This document shows, piece after piece, positions 1 to 9,452 of a stretch of DNA of 64,000 bases. A model generated the notes under the pieces. The model saw only the letters and a program-made list of their open reading frames with translations, was not told the DNA's origin and did no database searches. Position numbers and translations under genes: made by a program. Source of the stretch: an uncultured Chiayiivirga sp. GTDB taxonomy: Bacteria > Pseudomonadota > Gammaproteobacteria > Xanthomonadales > Xanthomonadaceae. Location of the stretch: contig CAKSZJ010000015.1 in NCBI GenBank assembly GCA_934525595.1, positions 11,319 to 75,318 on the forward strand. The letters are read 5' to 3'. Position 1 is the stretch's first letter. Each line of letters starts with the position of its first letter.

Positions 1-477
1 CTTGCTGCGCTCAAGGTACTCGGCCAGGCGCTTCAGGGTGTCGTGCAGCGAGCCACCCGCCTCGCCGGCGCGCACCATGTTCACGTAGAGCCGCGAAAAC
101 ACGCCTTCTTCCTGTTCCAGCGCCTGCGACAGCGGCGTGCCGCCGCGCACCGCATCGCGCACCCGCTCGATCACGCGCCGCGCCTCGGGCGAGTCGGGCA
201 GGTCGAGGAGGATCTGCAGGGCGCGATCCAGCGGCTGCCCCGCACCCAGCAGCGTCGCCAGCTGCTGAGTGAACTGCAACACCTGCGCGCCCTTCATCGG
301 CGCACGCCGGAACAGCGCCGCCAGCGAGCCGCCGGAATCGTCCGCCGGGCGCGCGTCCAGCGGCAGGTTGCCGGCATCCTGCAGTCGCACGATCACCTCT
401 TCCGCGCTCGCAGCTTCCATCACGCCCTCGATCGGGTCACCGGCGGTGCTCAGGGCCTTGTAGCGGAAGTGGGGCAT
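1..477 (-). CDS. gspF: Type II secretion system inner-membrane protein GspF, N-terminal part (runs off the window)
   Basis: GspF/PilC-family platform protein of the inner membrane, which couples the secretion ATPase to pseudopilus assembly. Only the first 159 codons are in the window and the stop lies beyond base 1. The start M-P-H-F-R-Y-K-A-L is the family's usual opening, followed by an N-terminal domain (about 1-60) and the first T2SSF helical domain with F-T-Q-Q-L-A-T-L-L-G-A-G, L-D-R-A-L and V-R-A-G-E-A-G-G-S-L (about 70-150). It lies 133 bp downstream of gspE on the same strand, the standard gspE-gspF order. GspF fits better than PilC because the neighbouring ATPase is GspE-like, but the pilus paralogue cannot be fully excluded from a fragment. 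Confidence 0.85.
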   Translation of the reverse strand, partial: MPHFRYKALSTAGDPIEGVMEAASAEEVIVRLQDAGNLPLDARPADDSGGSLAALFRRAPMKGAQVLQFTQQLATLLGAGQPLDRALQILLDLPDSPEARRVIERVRDAVRGGTPLSQALEQEEGVFSRLYVNMVRAGEAGGSLHDTLKRLAEYLERSK

Positions 478-483
478 CAGCGG

Positions 484-606
484 AATTCGGGATTGGAGAT
501 TGGAGATTGGAGGGTAGCCGGGCAACCTGGTACGCCGGGACACGAAGGCGCGATCAGCGAAGCGACACTCGCCGTTACGGATACCGAATCCCTGATCCCG
601 AATCCC
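484..606. repeat. Intergenic GATTGGA / CCGAATCCC repeats of Xanthomonad type
   Basis: The gap between gspE and gspF holds three perfect tandem copies of GATTGGA (491-511) preceded by ATTCGGGATTGG. Two copies of CCGAATCCC stand in opposite sense at 584-592 and 598-606. The reverse complement of the second block reads GGGATTCGG, so the two blocks form an imperfect inverted pair about 80 bp apart. Short GGGATTCGGGATT-type repeats are common between genes in this bacterial group. A related piece (GAACCCCGAATCCCG) occurs near 44222. Function unknown. Confidence 0.7.
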
Positions 607-610
607 ATCG

Positions 611-2359
611 CTAGTTTTCCTGCGTCACGCGCAGCACTTCCTCGATCGTGGTGACGCCCTGCATCGCCTTGACCAGGCCATCCTCGTACATGGTGCGCAT
701 GCCGAGCCTGCGGGCTTCTTCCTCGATGAGGTTGGTATCGGCGTGCTTCATCACCAGGCGGCGGATCGGCTCGGTGACCACGAGGAACTCCATGATCGTG
801 GTACGGCCGAGGTAGCCGGTAGGAGTGAGTGCGGAAGGCACCGGGCGGTAGAGGTAGATCGTGCCCTCGGGCTGGAACTTGCGCAGGTCGAACTCTTCGA
901 TCACTTCCGGCGAGGGTTCGTAGCGTTCGGCGTGGGTGGGTTCCAGGCGCCGCACCAGGCGCTGCGCCAGGATGCCGTTGACGGTGGAGGTGAGAAGGTA
1001 ATCCTCCACGCCCATGTCGAGCAGGCGGGTGACGCCGCCGGCGGCGTTGTTGGTGTGCAGGGTGGACAGCACCAGGTGGCCGGTGAGCGCGGACTGGATC
1101 GCGATCTTGGCGGTTTCAAGATCACGCATTTCGCCGATCATGATGATGTCCGGGTCCTGCCGCACGATCGAGCGCAGCGCGTGCGAGAAATCCAGCCCGA
1201 TCTGCGGCTTGGCCTGGATCTGGTTGACGCCTTCGAGCTGGTATTCGACCGGGTCCTCGACCGTGATGATCTTCACGTCCGGGGTATTGAGCTGGGAGAG
1301 CGCGGTGTAGAGCGTCGTGGTCTTGCCCGAGCCGGTCGGGCCGGTGACCAGCAGGATGCCGTGCGGCAGCTCCAGCACCTTGAGGAAGTCGGCCAGGAAC
1401 TGGTCGGTGAAGCCGAGCTTCTTGAAGTCGAAGACGATGGATTCGCGGTCCAGGATACGCATCACCACCGACTCGCCGTGCGCGGTCGGCACGGTGGACA
1501 CACGCAGGTCCAGCTCCTTGCCCTGCACCCGGATCATGATGCGGCCGTCCTGCGGCAGACGGCGCTCTGCGATGTTGAGCTTGGCCATGATCTTGACGCG
1601 CGAGATCACCGCGGCGGTGAGGTTGGCGGGCGGGGATTCGGCTTCCTCCAGCACGCCGTCGATGCGGTAGCGCACCTTCAGGCGGTTCTCGAAGGGTTCG
1701 ATGTGGATGTCGGAGGTGCGCTGTTCCACCGCGCGCTGGATGATGAGGTTCACCAGGCGGATCACCGGAGCCTCGGAGGCGAGGTCGCGCAGGTGCTCGA
1801 CATCGTCCTCGTCGCGGGCATCCGCGCCTTCGCCCAGGTCTTCCACGATGGTGCCCATGGCCGAGCGCCCGGTGCCGAAATAGCGCTCGATCAGGTCATC
1901 GATCTCCGCGCGCAGCCCGACCCTCACCGCCACCTCGCGCCCGGTCGCCATGCGGATGGCATCGACCGGATAGTCGTCGGCCGGATCGGCCACCAGCAGC
2001 TCGATGCACTCCTCGGTTTCGGCCAGCGGGCAGACGTGCTGCTGCTTGAGGAAGCGCACAGAGATCTGCACCGACGGCGGGTTCTCGGGGAAATCCCTGG
2101 AGGTCACCAGCGGCAGGTCGAACACCTCGGCGCTGGCTTCGGCCACGTCACGCTCCGACACCAGGCCGATGCGCGTCATCAGCGACACCAGACTGCCGCC
2201 GCCCGATTCCTCGTGCAGGCGGCGGGCGCGGGCGAAATCGGCGTCCTTGAGCCGGCCGCGCGCGAGCAGCTGCTGGCAGATCAGATCCTCGCGCTGGTCC
2301 AGCACGGCATCCTGATCGTCCACGTCCACGTCCACGGCCGCAGCGGATGGAGCATTCAT
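611..2359 (-). CDS. gspE: Type II secretion ATPase GspE
   Basis: Cytoplasmic hexameric ATPase that powers the type II secretion pseudopilus. The 582-residue product has an N-terminal GspE/MshE-type domain (about 20-170), then the ATPase core with Walker A G-P-T-G-S-G-K-T-T (Lys346), an Asp box (T-V-E-D-P-V-E-Y), Walker B (D-P-D-I-I-M-I-G-E-M-R-D) and His box (H-L-V-L-S-T-L-H-T-N). The ATG at 2359 overlaps the stop of the membrane gene upstream (ATGA), which fixes the start; a longer in-frame extension runs antisense-like through that gene and is discarded. The C-terminal region has no cysteines, so the tetracysteine zinc element of classical GspE is missing. PilB/MshE-like ATPases are the alternative. 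Confidence 0.88.
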   Translation of the reverse strand: MNAPSAAAVDVDVDDQDAVLDQREDLICQQLLARGRLKDADFARARRLHEESGGGSLVSLMTRIGLVSERDVAEASAEVFDLPLVTSRDFPENPPSVQISVRFLKQQHVCPLAETEECIELLVADPADDYPVDAIRMATGREVAVRVGLRAEIDDLIERYFGTGRSAMGTIVEDLGEGADARDEDDVEHLRDLASEAPVIRLVNLIIQRAVEQRTSDIHIEPFENRLKVRYRIDGVLEEAESPPANLTAAVISRVKIMAKLNIAERRLPQDGRIMIRVQGKELDLRVSTVPTAHGESVVMRILDRESIVFDFKKLGFTDQFLADFLKVLELPHGILLVTGPTGSGKTTTLYTALSQLNTPDVKIITVEDPVEYQLEGVNQIQAKPQIGLDFSHALRSIVRQDPDIIMIGEMRDLETAKIAIQSALTGHLVLSTLHTNNAAGGVTRLLDMGVEDYLLTSTVNGILAQRLVRRLEPTHAERYEPSPEVIEEFDLRKFQPEGTIYLYRPVPSALTPTGYLGRTTIMEFLVVTEPIRRLVMKHADTNLIEEEARRLGMRTMYEDGLVKAMQGVTTIEEVLRVTQEN

Positions 2360-3066
2360 GGGGTTTCTCCCGGGTTGCCGCCGGCGTCTTCGCCCAGATC
2401 CTCGTCCCAACCGACCAGGGTTTCGAGGAAGGGACGGTTGAGCAGGATCCACATCACGATGGGAACCACCGGCGGAAGGATCAGATAGCCGAACTGGCGC
2501 ACCAGCGCCAGCACTTCGACGTTGATGCCGGCGGCATCGAAGCGCTGCGCGATGAAGGCGTTGGCCGCCTGCCCGGCCTGTGCGGCCAGATCGCCGAAGC
2601 CTTCCTCGGCGAGCGCGGCGGCGACCGCGTTGCCGGTGCCGTCGCGGATCGTGTAGAGCGCTTCCATGGCCACGCCCGCGGCGCTCGTTACCGCGAGCAC
2701 CGCCAGGCCGATGCCCCACTGCAGGAAGGTGCGCCGCCAGGTGTCGGTGCTGGCCACCACCAGGCCGCAGAACAGCGGCATGGAGTAGGCGTAAATCAGC
2801 ACGTTGACGCTCTGCTCGTCGATCTCCAGCTTGCCACCGGGCAGGCCGGGCACGCTGCTGATGTCCACGATATAGGCATAGGCGAAGCGCGCGTAATCCT
2901 GCCCGCCCTGGCTCAGCAGGCCCGGCAGGAGCGCATCGATCAGCAGGTGTGCCATCCGCACGACCGGGAAGGCGACCACCGAGTTGAGCGCGAACCAGAG
3001 GGCGAACATCAGCGGCAGCCAGAGCGTGGCCGACCAGATGAACTCGCGCAGCGGGGAAATCTTCAT
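2356..3066 (-). CDS. Multi-pass membrane protein, exosortase H-associated type
   Basis: A 236-residue inner-membrane protein with hydrophobic segments near residues 10-35, 92-108, 113-137 and 188-212. The opening (M-K-I-S-P-L-R-E-F-I-W-S-A-T-L-W-L-P) and the V-N-V-L-I-Y-A-Y-S-M-P-L-F motif before the central helices resemble the family annotated as exosortase H-associated membrane protein; this is recalled similarity, not a search result. No catalytic motif is visible. It starts 9 bp after the purL stop and overlaps gspE by 4 bp, so it is probably co-transcribed with both. If the family call is right it would help an XrtH protein-sorting system, but no exosortase gene is in the window. Plain hypothetical membrane protein is the fallback. 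Confidence 0.5.
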   Translation of the reverse strand: MKISPLREFIWSATLWLPLMFALWFALNSVVAFPVVRMAHLLIDALLPGLLSQGGQDYARFAYAYIVDISSVPGLPGGKLEIDEQSVNVLIYAYSMPLFCGLVVASTDTWRRTFLQWGIGLAVLAVTSAAGVAMEALYTIRDGTGNAVAAALAEEGFGDLAAQAGQAANAFIAQRFDAAGINVEVLALVRQFGYLILPPVVPIVMWILLNRPFLETLVGWDEDLGEDAGGNPGETP

Positions 3067-3075
3067 GGAGCGCCC

Positions 3076-6000
3076 TCAGCCCAGCCAGGCACGGGCGTTG
3101 CGGAACATCCGCAACCACGGCCCGTCCTCGCCCCAGTCGGCCGGTCGCCAGGACAGCTGCACGCTGCGGAACACGCGCTCGGGGTGCGGCATCATCAGGG
3201 TGGCGCGGCCGTCGAGGCTGGTGAGGCCGGCAATGGCGTCGGCCGAGCCGTTCGGGTTGAAGGGATACCCCGGCGAAGGCGCACCGTCAGGCGCCACGTA
3301 GCGCAGCGCGACGCGCGCCTGCGCGGCGTCGTCAGGAGCGCGGAAGGTCACCCGGCCCTCGCCATGCGACACCGCCACCGGGATGCGCGAGCCGGCCATG
3401 CCGCGCAGGAAAAGCGACGGCGATTCCTCCACCTCCAGCAGCGCCAGACGCGCCTCGAAGCGCCCCGAGGCGTTGTGCAGGAAGGCCGGCCAGTGCTGCG
3501 CACCGGGAATCAGTTCGCGCAGCTGTCCGAGCATCTGGCAGCCGTTGCACACCCCCAGGGTGAAGCTGTCCTGGCGCGCGAAGAACGCGGCGAACTGCTC
3601 GCGCAGCGATGCGCGCTCGAGAATCGAAAGGGCCCAGCCACGCCCGGCACCAAGCACGTCGCCGTAGCTGAACCCGCCGCAGGCCGCCAGCCCGTGGAAG
3701 TCCGCCAGCCGCCTGCGTCCTTCGATCAGGTCGGTCATGTGCAGATCCACCGCCTCGAAGCCGGCGCGATCGAAGGCCGCGGCCATCTCGACCTGCCCGT
3801 TGACGCCCTGTTCGCGCAGGACCGCAACGCGCGGCCGCGCGCCGCCGGCGATGAAGGGCGCGGCGATGTCCTCGGCCGGGTCGAACGTGAGACGCGGCGC
3901 CAGCGGCGGCGCGGAGAATTCGCGCCGCGCCGCGCGTTCTGCATCGGCGCTCTCGGGCGAATCGCGCAGTGCCTGCATGGCGTGCGTCACCTGCCACCAG
4001 GCATCGAACAGCTCCTGCCAGCCCCACTCGGCCAGCGCCTCGCGCCCCGCCAGCACGCGCACGCGCGGCGCGGCAAGCGGCTTGCCGATGCGCTGCGCGC
4101 AGTGGGTGAGCCCATGCTGATCCACCAGATCGGCGAACTCGGCGCGGTCGTCGACCGGCACCTGCAGGATCATCCCCAACTCTTCGCAGAACAGCGTGCT
4201 GAAGGGGGTGTCGCCCCAGTGGTCGAGCTGGATTTCCAGCCCGCAGTGGGAGGCGAAGGCCATCTCGCACAGGGTGGCGAACGCGCCGCCGTCGCTGCGG
4301 TCGTGGCAGGCCAGAAGAATGCCTGCCTCGCGCGCGTCACGCACCAGCTCGAACAGCCCGCGCAGGAGCTCGGGCGAATCCAGATCAGGCGGCTCGCCGC
4401 CGAAGGCGCCGTGCACCTGCGACAGGATCGAGCCCCCGAGCCGGCGCTTGCCGCCGCCCAGCCCGATCAGCCACAGCTCCGAATCGATCTCGCGAACCAG
4501 CGCCGGGGTCAGTGACTGACGCACATCGCGCACCCGGGCAAAGGCCGAGACCACCAGCGAGACGGGGGATACGACGCTCAGGGAGACATCGGGCGCCGGC
4601 AATGGAGACGTGAGGGAAGCAGGAGCCGCACCGGACGATCCGTCGCCCTTGCCACTCGCGCCCCCCGACGCCGCGTTGCCGCGCCAGCGCGACGCCATCG
4701 ACAACGAGTCCTTGCCGACCGGAATCGAAATATCCAGCGCCGGGCACAGCTCCATGCCCACCGCGCGCACCGCATCGAACAGGCGCGCGTCCTCGTCGCC
4801 ATGGCCGCAGGCGGCCATCCAGTTGGCCGAAAGCTTGACTTCGGCCAGCTCGGCCACCGGCGCGGACATGAGATTGGTGAGGGCTTCGCCTACCGCCATG
4901 CGCGCGGCGGCGGCCGAATCGAGCAGCGCCAGCGGCGCGCGCTCGCCGATCGCCAGCGCCTGGCCGGTGTATCCGGAGAAGTCGTCCAGAGTGATGCCGC
5001 AGTCGGCCAGCGGCAGCTGCCAGGGGCCGACCATCTGATCGCGCGCCACCAGCCCGCCGACGGTGCGATCGCCGATCGTCACCAGGTAGTTCTTGCTCGC
5101 CACGCTCGGGTGCGAGAGCACGCGCAGGCCGGCTTCGCGCAGATCCAGCGCATCGGTATCCAGCCGCGGCCAGCGCGTGTTCGCGCCGCGCTCGGCGTCA
5201 CGGTGCATCTTCGGCGGCTTGCCGAAAAGGAGGTCCATCGGGATGTCGATGGCTGCGTCGCCGCGGTGACCGGGACGCTCGAAACGGGAGTCGGGGTGCG
5301 CGCCTTCCGCCACCACGAGGCGCTCCTCGGCCGTGGCGACGCCGACCACGGCGTAGGGGCAGCGTTCGCGCCTGCAGAGCGCTTCGAATGTGTCCAGATG
5401 CTCGGCGGCAATGCCCAGCACATAGCGCTCCTGCGACTCGTTGCACCACAGCTGCATCGGCGACAGCGAAGGATCGTCGCGCGGGATCGCGTGCAGGTCG
5501 ATCGCGCCGCCCACGCCCGAATCGTGCAGAAGCTCGGGGATCGCATTGGACAGCCCGCCCGCGCCCACGTCGTGCGCGCTGCGGATCGGGTTTCCGGCAC
5601 CGCGCGCCACGCAGGCATCGATCACTTCCTGGCAGCGGCGCTGCATCTCCGGGTTGTCGCGCTGCACCGAGGCGAAGTCCAGCCCTTCGGTGCTTTCCCC
5701 GCTGGCCACCGAGCTGGCGGCACCGCCGCCCAGTCCGATCAGCATGGCCGGCCCACCCAGCACGACTACCGCATCGCCAGGGCGCAGGACGAGCTTTTCC
5801 ACCTGTTCGGGGTCGATCGCGCCCACCCCGCCGGCCAGCATGATCGGCTTGTCGTAGCCGCGCACCACGCCCGGATCGGGGGTGTCCAGTTCGAAGCTGC
5901 GGAAGTAGCCGACCACCGCCGGGCGGCCGAATTCGTTGTTGAAGGCGGCCGCGCCAAGCGGACCGTCCAGCATGATCTGGAAGGCCGGGGCCATGCGCGG

Positions 6001-7041
6001 ATTGAGCGGGCGCGGCGCCTCCCAGGCCTGCGGCAGTGTCGGAATGCGCAGGTGGGAAACGGAAAAGCCACTCAGCCCGACCTTGGGCCTGCCGCCGCGA
6101 CCGGTTGCGCCCTCGTCGCGGATTTCCCCACCCGCGCCGGTAGCCGCCCCGGGGAAGGGCGCGATCGCGGTGGGGTGGTTGTGGGTTTCGACCTTGATGG
6201 CGAAAGCGCCCGGCTGCGGCGATCCCGCACCCCAGGCTCCTGTTGCGGGATCGCACCGGAAACGCTGCGCCGGGAACCCCTCGATCACCGCGGCGTTGTC
6301 CTTGTAGGCACTGAGCGTGAGCTGGGGAGACCGGGCGTGCGTGTTGCGGATCATCGCGAACAGGCTGCGCGGCTGGGCCTGTCCGTCGAGCGTCCAACTG
6401 GCGTTGAAGATCTTGTGCCGGCAGTGCTCGGAGTTGGCCTGCGCGAACATCATCAACTCGGCATCGGTGGGATCGCGACCGAGCGCGCCGTAGCGTTCGC
6501 GCAGATAGTCGATCTCGTCGGCAGACAACGCCAGACCGAGCGTCGCGTTGGCGGACTCCAGCTCCGCCAGCGGAATCCGCACCACGCCGCCGGAGTCGGG
6601 CACATCGAACAGGGCGCCGGCCGCGGCAAGATCGGGCAGCAGGGACTGGGTCATCGGATCGTGCAGCAGCGCCGCCACCGCCGGCTCGCTGTCCGGGGTC
6701 AGCCCCGCCACGGCGAAGTGCTGGCCGCGCTCGACCCGCCGCACCGCCAGCCCCGCACCGCGCACGATCTCGGTGGTCTTGCTCGACCAGGGCGAGATCG
6801 TCCCCAACCGCGGCAGCGCCAGCCGCCCTTCCGGCAGCGGCGCATCGAGCGCGGCGGCACCCAGCACCCGCGCCAGGGCGACGGGATCGGGCATCTGACC
6901 CGCTTCGGGCTGCGCGAAATAGATGTCCGACACGGCTCCCAGAACCAGGCCGGCATCGAGCGCCTTCAGGCGCGCCCGCAGGCGCACCTGCGCGTGGCTG
7001 CTCAGGGCGGTCGGTGCCTGGAATACCAGCATGGTCGTCAT
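3076..7041 (-). CDS. purL: Phosphoribosylformylglycinamidine synthase PurL
   Basis: Single-chain large PurL (1321 residues; about 1295 in E. coli). It converts FGAR, glutamine and ATP to FGAM in purine synthesis. Visible parts: AIR-synthase-type ATP domains (S-E-H-C-R-H-K near 250, V-E-T-H-N-H-P-T-A near 335) and a C-terminal glutaminase with Cys1165 in G-V-C-N-G-C-Q and His1286/Glu1288 in P-H-P-E-R. The start at 7041 gives the M-T-T-M-L-V-F-Q start; ATG 7032 (M-L-V-F-Q) is an alternative, and neither has a clear Shine-Dalgarno. A Gly/Ser/Ala-rich stretch around residue 815 is probably a surface loop. It is first of a probable run purL - membrane gene - gspE, which is an unusual partnership. 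Confidence 0.96.
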   Translation of the reverse strand: MTTMLVFQAPTALSSHAQVRLRARLKALDAGLVLGAVSDIYFAQPEAGQMPDPVALARVLGAAALDAPLPEGRLALPRLGTISPWSSKTTEIVRGAGLAVRRVERGQHFAVAGLTPDSEPAVAALLHDPMTQSLLPDLAAAGALFDVPDSGGVVRIPLAELESANATLGLALSADEIDYLRERYGALGRDPTDAELMMFAQANSEHCRHKIFNASWTLDGQAQPRSLFAMIRNTHARSPQLTLSAYKDNAAVIEGFPAQRFRCDPATGAWGAGSPQPGAFAIKVETHNHPTAIAPFPGAATGAGGEIRDEGATGRGGRPKVGLSGFSVSHLRIPTLPQAWEAPRPLNPRMAPAFQIMLDGPLGAAAFNNEFGRPAVVGYFRSFELDTPDPGVVRGYDKPIMLAGGVGAIDPEQVEKLVLRPGDAVVVLGGPAMLIGLGGGAASSVASGESTEGLDFASVQRDNPEMQRRCQEVIDACVARGAGNPIRSAHDVGAGGLSNAIPELLHDSGVGGAIDLHAIPRDDPSLSPMQLWCNESQERYVLGIAAEHLDTFEALCRRERCPYAVVGVATAEERLVVAEGAHPDSRFERPGHRGDAAIDIPMDLLFGKPPKMHRDAERGANTRWPRLDTDALDLREAGLRVLSHPSVASKNYLVTIGDRTVGGLVARDQMVGPWQLPLADCGITLDDFSGYTGQALAIGERAPLALLDSAAAARMAVGEALTNLMSAPVAELAEVKLSANWMAACGHGDEDARLFDAVRAVGMELCPALDISIPVGKDSLSMASRWRGNAASGGASGKGDGSSGAAPASLTSPLPAPDVSLSVVSPVSLVVSAFARVRDVRQSLTPALVREIDSELWLIGLGGGKRRLGGSILSQVHGAFGGEPPDLDSPELLRGLFELVRDAREAGILLACHDRSDGGAFATLCEMAFASHCGLEIQLDHWGDTPFSTLFCEELGMILQVPVDDRAEFADLVDQHGLTHCAQRIGKPLAAPRVRVLAGREALAEWGWQELFDAWWQVTHAMQALRDSPESADAERAARREFSAPPLAPRLTFDPAEDIAAPFIAGGARPRVAVLREQGVNGQVEMAAAFDRAGFEAVDLHMTDLIEGRRRLADFHGLAACGGFSYGDVLGAGRGWALSILERASLREQFAAFFARQDSFTLGVCNGCQMLGQLRELIPGAQHWPAFLHNASGRFEARLALLEVEESPSLFLRGMAGSRIPVAVSHGEGRVTFRAPDDAAQARVALRYVAPDGAPSPGYPFNPNGSADAIAGLTSLDGRATLMMPHPERVFRSVQLSWRPADWGEDGPWLRMFRNARAWLG

Positions 7042-7070
7042 CGGTTCGGGCGGAAGGAGTTCAATTCTAA

Positions 7071-7103
7071 CGAAAGGGCCCGCCGGCTTGGCCTGGCGGG
7101 CCC
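7071..7103 (-). terminator. Rho-independent terminator after dsbC
   Basis: On the minus strand GGGCCCGCC (7095-7103) pairs with GGCGGGCCC (7076-7084) and is followed by TTTCGTT. It stands 27 bp past the dsbC stop and directly before purL. A TAGAAT -10-like box (7064-7069) follows it, so purL probably has its own promoter at this point, with a very short leader. Confidence 0.75.
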
Positions 7104-7129
7104 GGTCCGGACACCATGAACGCTGCGGA

Positions 7130-7843
7130 TCAGCGTGCGCCAGCCAGTGCGTCCAGGCGCTGGAGCAGCTGCTCCGGCGGCAGGTAGCCGCCCAGCTGGG
7201 TGCCATCCCTGGTATACACCGCCGGCGTTCCGCTCACGCCCACGCTCTGGCCCAGCTCGTAGTCGGCGGCCACCGGGTTGTCGCAGGTCCGGGATTCGAG
7301 CTTGACGCCGGACTTGGCGTTGTCCATCGCCTTGTTTCGATCGTCCGCGCACCACACCGAAACAGCCTTGTCGTAAGACTCTCCGCTCAGGCCCGAGCGC
7401 GGAAAGAACAGGTACTCCACGCTGATGCCGCGCTTGTTGTATTCGGCCATCTCGTTGTGCATGCGGCGGCAGTAGCCGCAGTCGATGTCGGTGAACACCG
7501 TCACAGCGTACTTCTCGTTCTTGGCCGGGAAGATGATGCGCCGCTCCGGCCCCACGGCCGCCAGCGCGCCCTTGCGCAGCCCCGCCTTGGCGGTCTCGGT
7601 CAGGTCGACCTTGTTGTGGATGTCGAACACCGAGCCCTGAAGCAGGAACCTGCCGTCGGCGCTGATGTAGACCACCTGGCCCTGCAGGACGACCTGGTAG
7701 AAGCCGGGCACCTGCGACTCGGCGATGCTGTCGATCTTGGCCGCCGGCACGAGCGACTTGATGGCCTCTTCCACTGCGGAATTGTCGGCGGAAGCGGAAA
7801 ACGCGGCCGCGCCCAACGCGGCGGCGATCAGAAAGCGGATCAT
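7130..7843 (-). CDS. dsbC: Periplasmic thiol:disulfide isomerase, DsbC family
   Basis: Protein of 237 residues with a signal peptide (cleavage after about A-S-A, residue 19), a small N-terminal dimerisation domain and a C-terminal thioredoxin fold. The active site is Cys122-Gly-Tyr-Cys125, the exact C-G-Y-C of DsbC. A cis-proline loop (G-T-P-A-V-Y) and a second Cys pair (W-C-A-D-D and R-T-C-D-N) are also present. DsbC reshuffles wrong disulfides in secreted proteins, which suits a genome with type II secretion. The ATG at 7843 is chosen because it opens directly with the signal peptide; in-frame sequence upstream is charged and not signal-like. xerD ends 122 bp upstream. Confidence 0.92.
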   Translation of the reverse strand: MIRFLIAAALGAAAFSASADNSAVEEAIKSLVPAAKIDSIAESQVPGFYQVVLQGQVVYISADGRFLLQGSVFDIHNKVDLTETAKAGLRKGALAAVGPERRIIFPAKNEKYAVTVFTDIDCGYCRRMHNEMAEYNKRGISVEYLFFPRSGLSGESYDKAVSVWCADDRNKAMDNAKSGVKLESRTCDNPVAADYELGQSVGVSGTPAVYTRDGTQLGGYLPPEQLLQRLDALAGAR

Positions 7844-7965
7844 GGCGGTTCCTCGGGAACGGTGGCAGGACTGCAACGCGCGTTCGACCGGACCGCGGGC
7901 AGAAAGTTCAAGGATAAGGGAGCCGCCCGCGTCGAGCCAGTGGCAGGCATCCGGCGCCTGTTCCA

Positions 7966-8916
7966 TCAGCCGCGCGGATGGTGCCGGGCGTGCAGCTGCT
8001 GCAGGCGCTCCTTCGCCACGGCGGTGTAGATCTGCGTGGTGGAGAGACTGGCGTGACCCAGCAGCATCTGCAGCGAACGCAGATCGGCGCCGTGGTTGAG
8101 CAGGTGGGTGGCGAAGGCGTGACGCAGCCCGTGCGGGGTCACGCGCGCGGCGTCGATGCCGGCGGCGAGGGCAAGGCGCTTGAGCCCCTGCCAGAAGAGC
8201 TGGCGGCTCATGGCGGTGCCGCGGCGGGTGAGGAACAGGTGTTCGCGCACGCGCCCGCCCGCAAGCAGCGGACGGGACTGGAGCAGGTATCGATCCAGCC
8301 AGTGCACGGCTTCCTCGCCCACCGGAAGCACGCGATCCTTGCCGCCCTTGCCGGTGACTCGCAGCGCGCCCTGCCGCAGGTTGACCTCGGCACGCAGCAG
8401 GCCGGTCAGCTCGGAAACGCGCAGGCCGGCGCCATACATGAGCTCCAGCATGGCGCGATCGCGCAACCCCAGCGGCGTGTCGACATCCGGCGCCGCCAGC
8501 AGCGCCTCGACTTCGCTTTCGGCCAGGGTGCGCGGCAGCTTGCGCGGCGTCTTGGGGCGCTGGATCAGGGCGGTGGGATCCTGGGTCATGGTACCCAGGC
8601 GCAGCTGCTGGGCGTAGAACGCGCGCAGGCTCGACATCAGCCGCGCGTTGCTGCGCGCGTCGTATCCGGCCTCGCTGCGCCAGGCCAGATAGTCAAACAG
8701 CCGCGCGCGATCCAGCGCATCCAGGCGCGCATCCTCGCCCAGCCAGCGTGCCAGACCTTCCAGATCGCGCCGGTAGCCGGCCTGGGTCAGGGCGGAAATG
8801 CCCCGCTCGGCCCAGAGGCGATCGATGAAGGCGTCGATCAGGACGCGCGCGGCGGCGGGTACCGGCGGCATGGCGCGGGCGCGCAGGCGGCGGCGGGTGA
8901 TGGCCTCGGAAGACAT
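7966..8916 (-). CDS. xerD: Site-specific tyrosine recombinase XerD
   Basis: Chromosome-dimer resolution recombinase of 316 residues. It has the SAM-like N-terminal DNA-binding domain (about 25-110) and the complete catalytic set Arg166 (G-A-G-L-R-V-S-E), Lys190 (G-K-G-G-K), His262-x-x-Arg265 (H-G-L-R-H-A-F-A-T), His288 (L-G-H-A-S) and nucleophile Tyr297. It is housekeeping XerD-like rather than a phage integrase: its length is standard, the dsbC neighbour is a known Gammaproteobacterial pairing and there are no mobile genes nearby. ATG 8871 (Met16) is a possible shorter start. The gene is divergent from the RDD gene with about 49 bp between starts. Confidence 0.93.
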   Translation of the reverse strand: MSSEAITRRRLRARAMPPVPAAARVLIDAFIDRLWAERGISALTQAGYRRDLEGLARWLGEDARLDALDRARLFDYLAWRSEAGYDARSNARLMSSLRAFYAQQLRLGTMTQDPTALIQRPKTPRKLPRTLAESEVEALLAAPDVDTPLGLRDRAMLELMYGAGLRVSELTGLLRAEVNLRQGALRVTGKGGKDRVLPVGEEAVHWLDRYLLQSRPLLAGGRVREHLFLTRRGTAMSRQLFWQGLKRLALAAGIDAARVTPHGLRHAFATHLLNHGADLRSLQMLLGHASLSTTQIYTAVAKERLQQLHARHHPRG

Positions 8917-8953
8917 GCGCGCAGCATAGCCCCCGCGCGCGCCGCGGCGCCGC

Positions 8954-8966
8954 TATCCTTTGCCGA
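8954..8966 (+). promoter_or_regulatory. -10-like box placed for a leaderless RDD mRNA
   Basis: TATCCT (8954-8959) lies exactly 6 bp before the ATG of the RDD gene. If it is the -10 element, transcription begins at about the A of the start codon. No Shine-Dalgarno is visible upstream and no good -35 is recognisable. The slt gene shows the same spacing. Confidence 0.4.
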
Positions 8967-9445
8967 TGCAAGCCCCTGCAACGCCCGACTCGTCCCGCAC
9001 CGTGACCGCACCCGCCGCGCTGGGCTTCCGCCTGCTGGCGATGGTGTACGACCTGCTGCCCCTGGCCGCGCTGTGGTTCGCCACCGCGGCACTGGTGCTG
9101 CTGGCGCGCGGCGGCGTGCCGGTGACACCCAACAGCCCCGCCGCGCTGGTCGAGTTCGCGCTGATGCTGGCCGTCGGATTCGGCTACTTCGGCCTGAGCT
9201 GGCGGCGCGGCGGACAAACCCTGGGAATGCGCGCCTGGCGTCTGCGCCTGGTGCGCAGCGACGGCGAGGCCGAAGCCGGCTGGCGCGCGCTGGCGCTGCG
9301 CTACGCCACCGCCGCCGTGTCTCTGGCGGCCTTCGGGGTGGGATTTTTCTGGAGCCTGGTCGACGCCCAGCGGCGCACCTGGCACGACCTGACCTCGCAG
9401 ACCGTGATCGTGCGGCTTCCGAAGGCCGATCGCCGGCGGCGCTGA
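8966..9445 (+). CDS. RDD-family membrane protein
   Basis: A 159-residue RDD-family membrane protein. Residues 18-26 (A-L-G-F-R-L-L-A-M-V-Y-D) carry the R..D signature, and three hydrophobic segments follow near 28-46, 59-78 and 114-134. Q-T-L-G-M-R-A-W-R-L (about 85-95) and D-A-Q-R-R-T-W-H-D are the conserved RDD motifs. Family function is not settled; some members are linked to ion exchange. A TTG at 8960 also opens the frame, but the ATG at 8966 is preferred. It is divergent from xerD and convergent with lpxH, whose stop lies 7 bp further on. Confidence 0.8.
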   Translation: MQAPATPDSSRTVTAPAALGFRLLAMVYDLLPLAALWFATAALVLLARGGVPVTPNSPAALVEFALMLAVGFGYFGLSWRRGGQTLGMRAWRLRLVRSDGEAEAGWRALALRYATAAVSLAAFGVGFFWSLVDAQRRTWHDLTSQTVIVRLPKADRRRR

Positions 9446-9452
9446 CCGTGGA

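Noticed and set aside
2347..4515. Long plus-strand open frame antisense to the membrane gene and purL
   Set aside because: It is the mirror frame of high-GC coding DNA; the protein is low-complexity His/Arg/Ala/Gly and has no family signature, whereas the minus-strand frames match known families.
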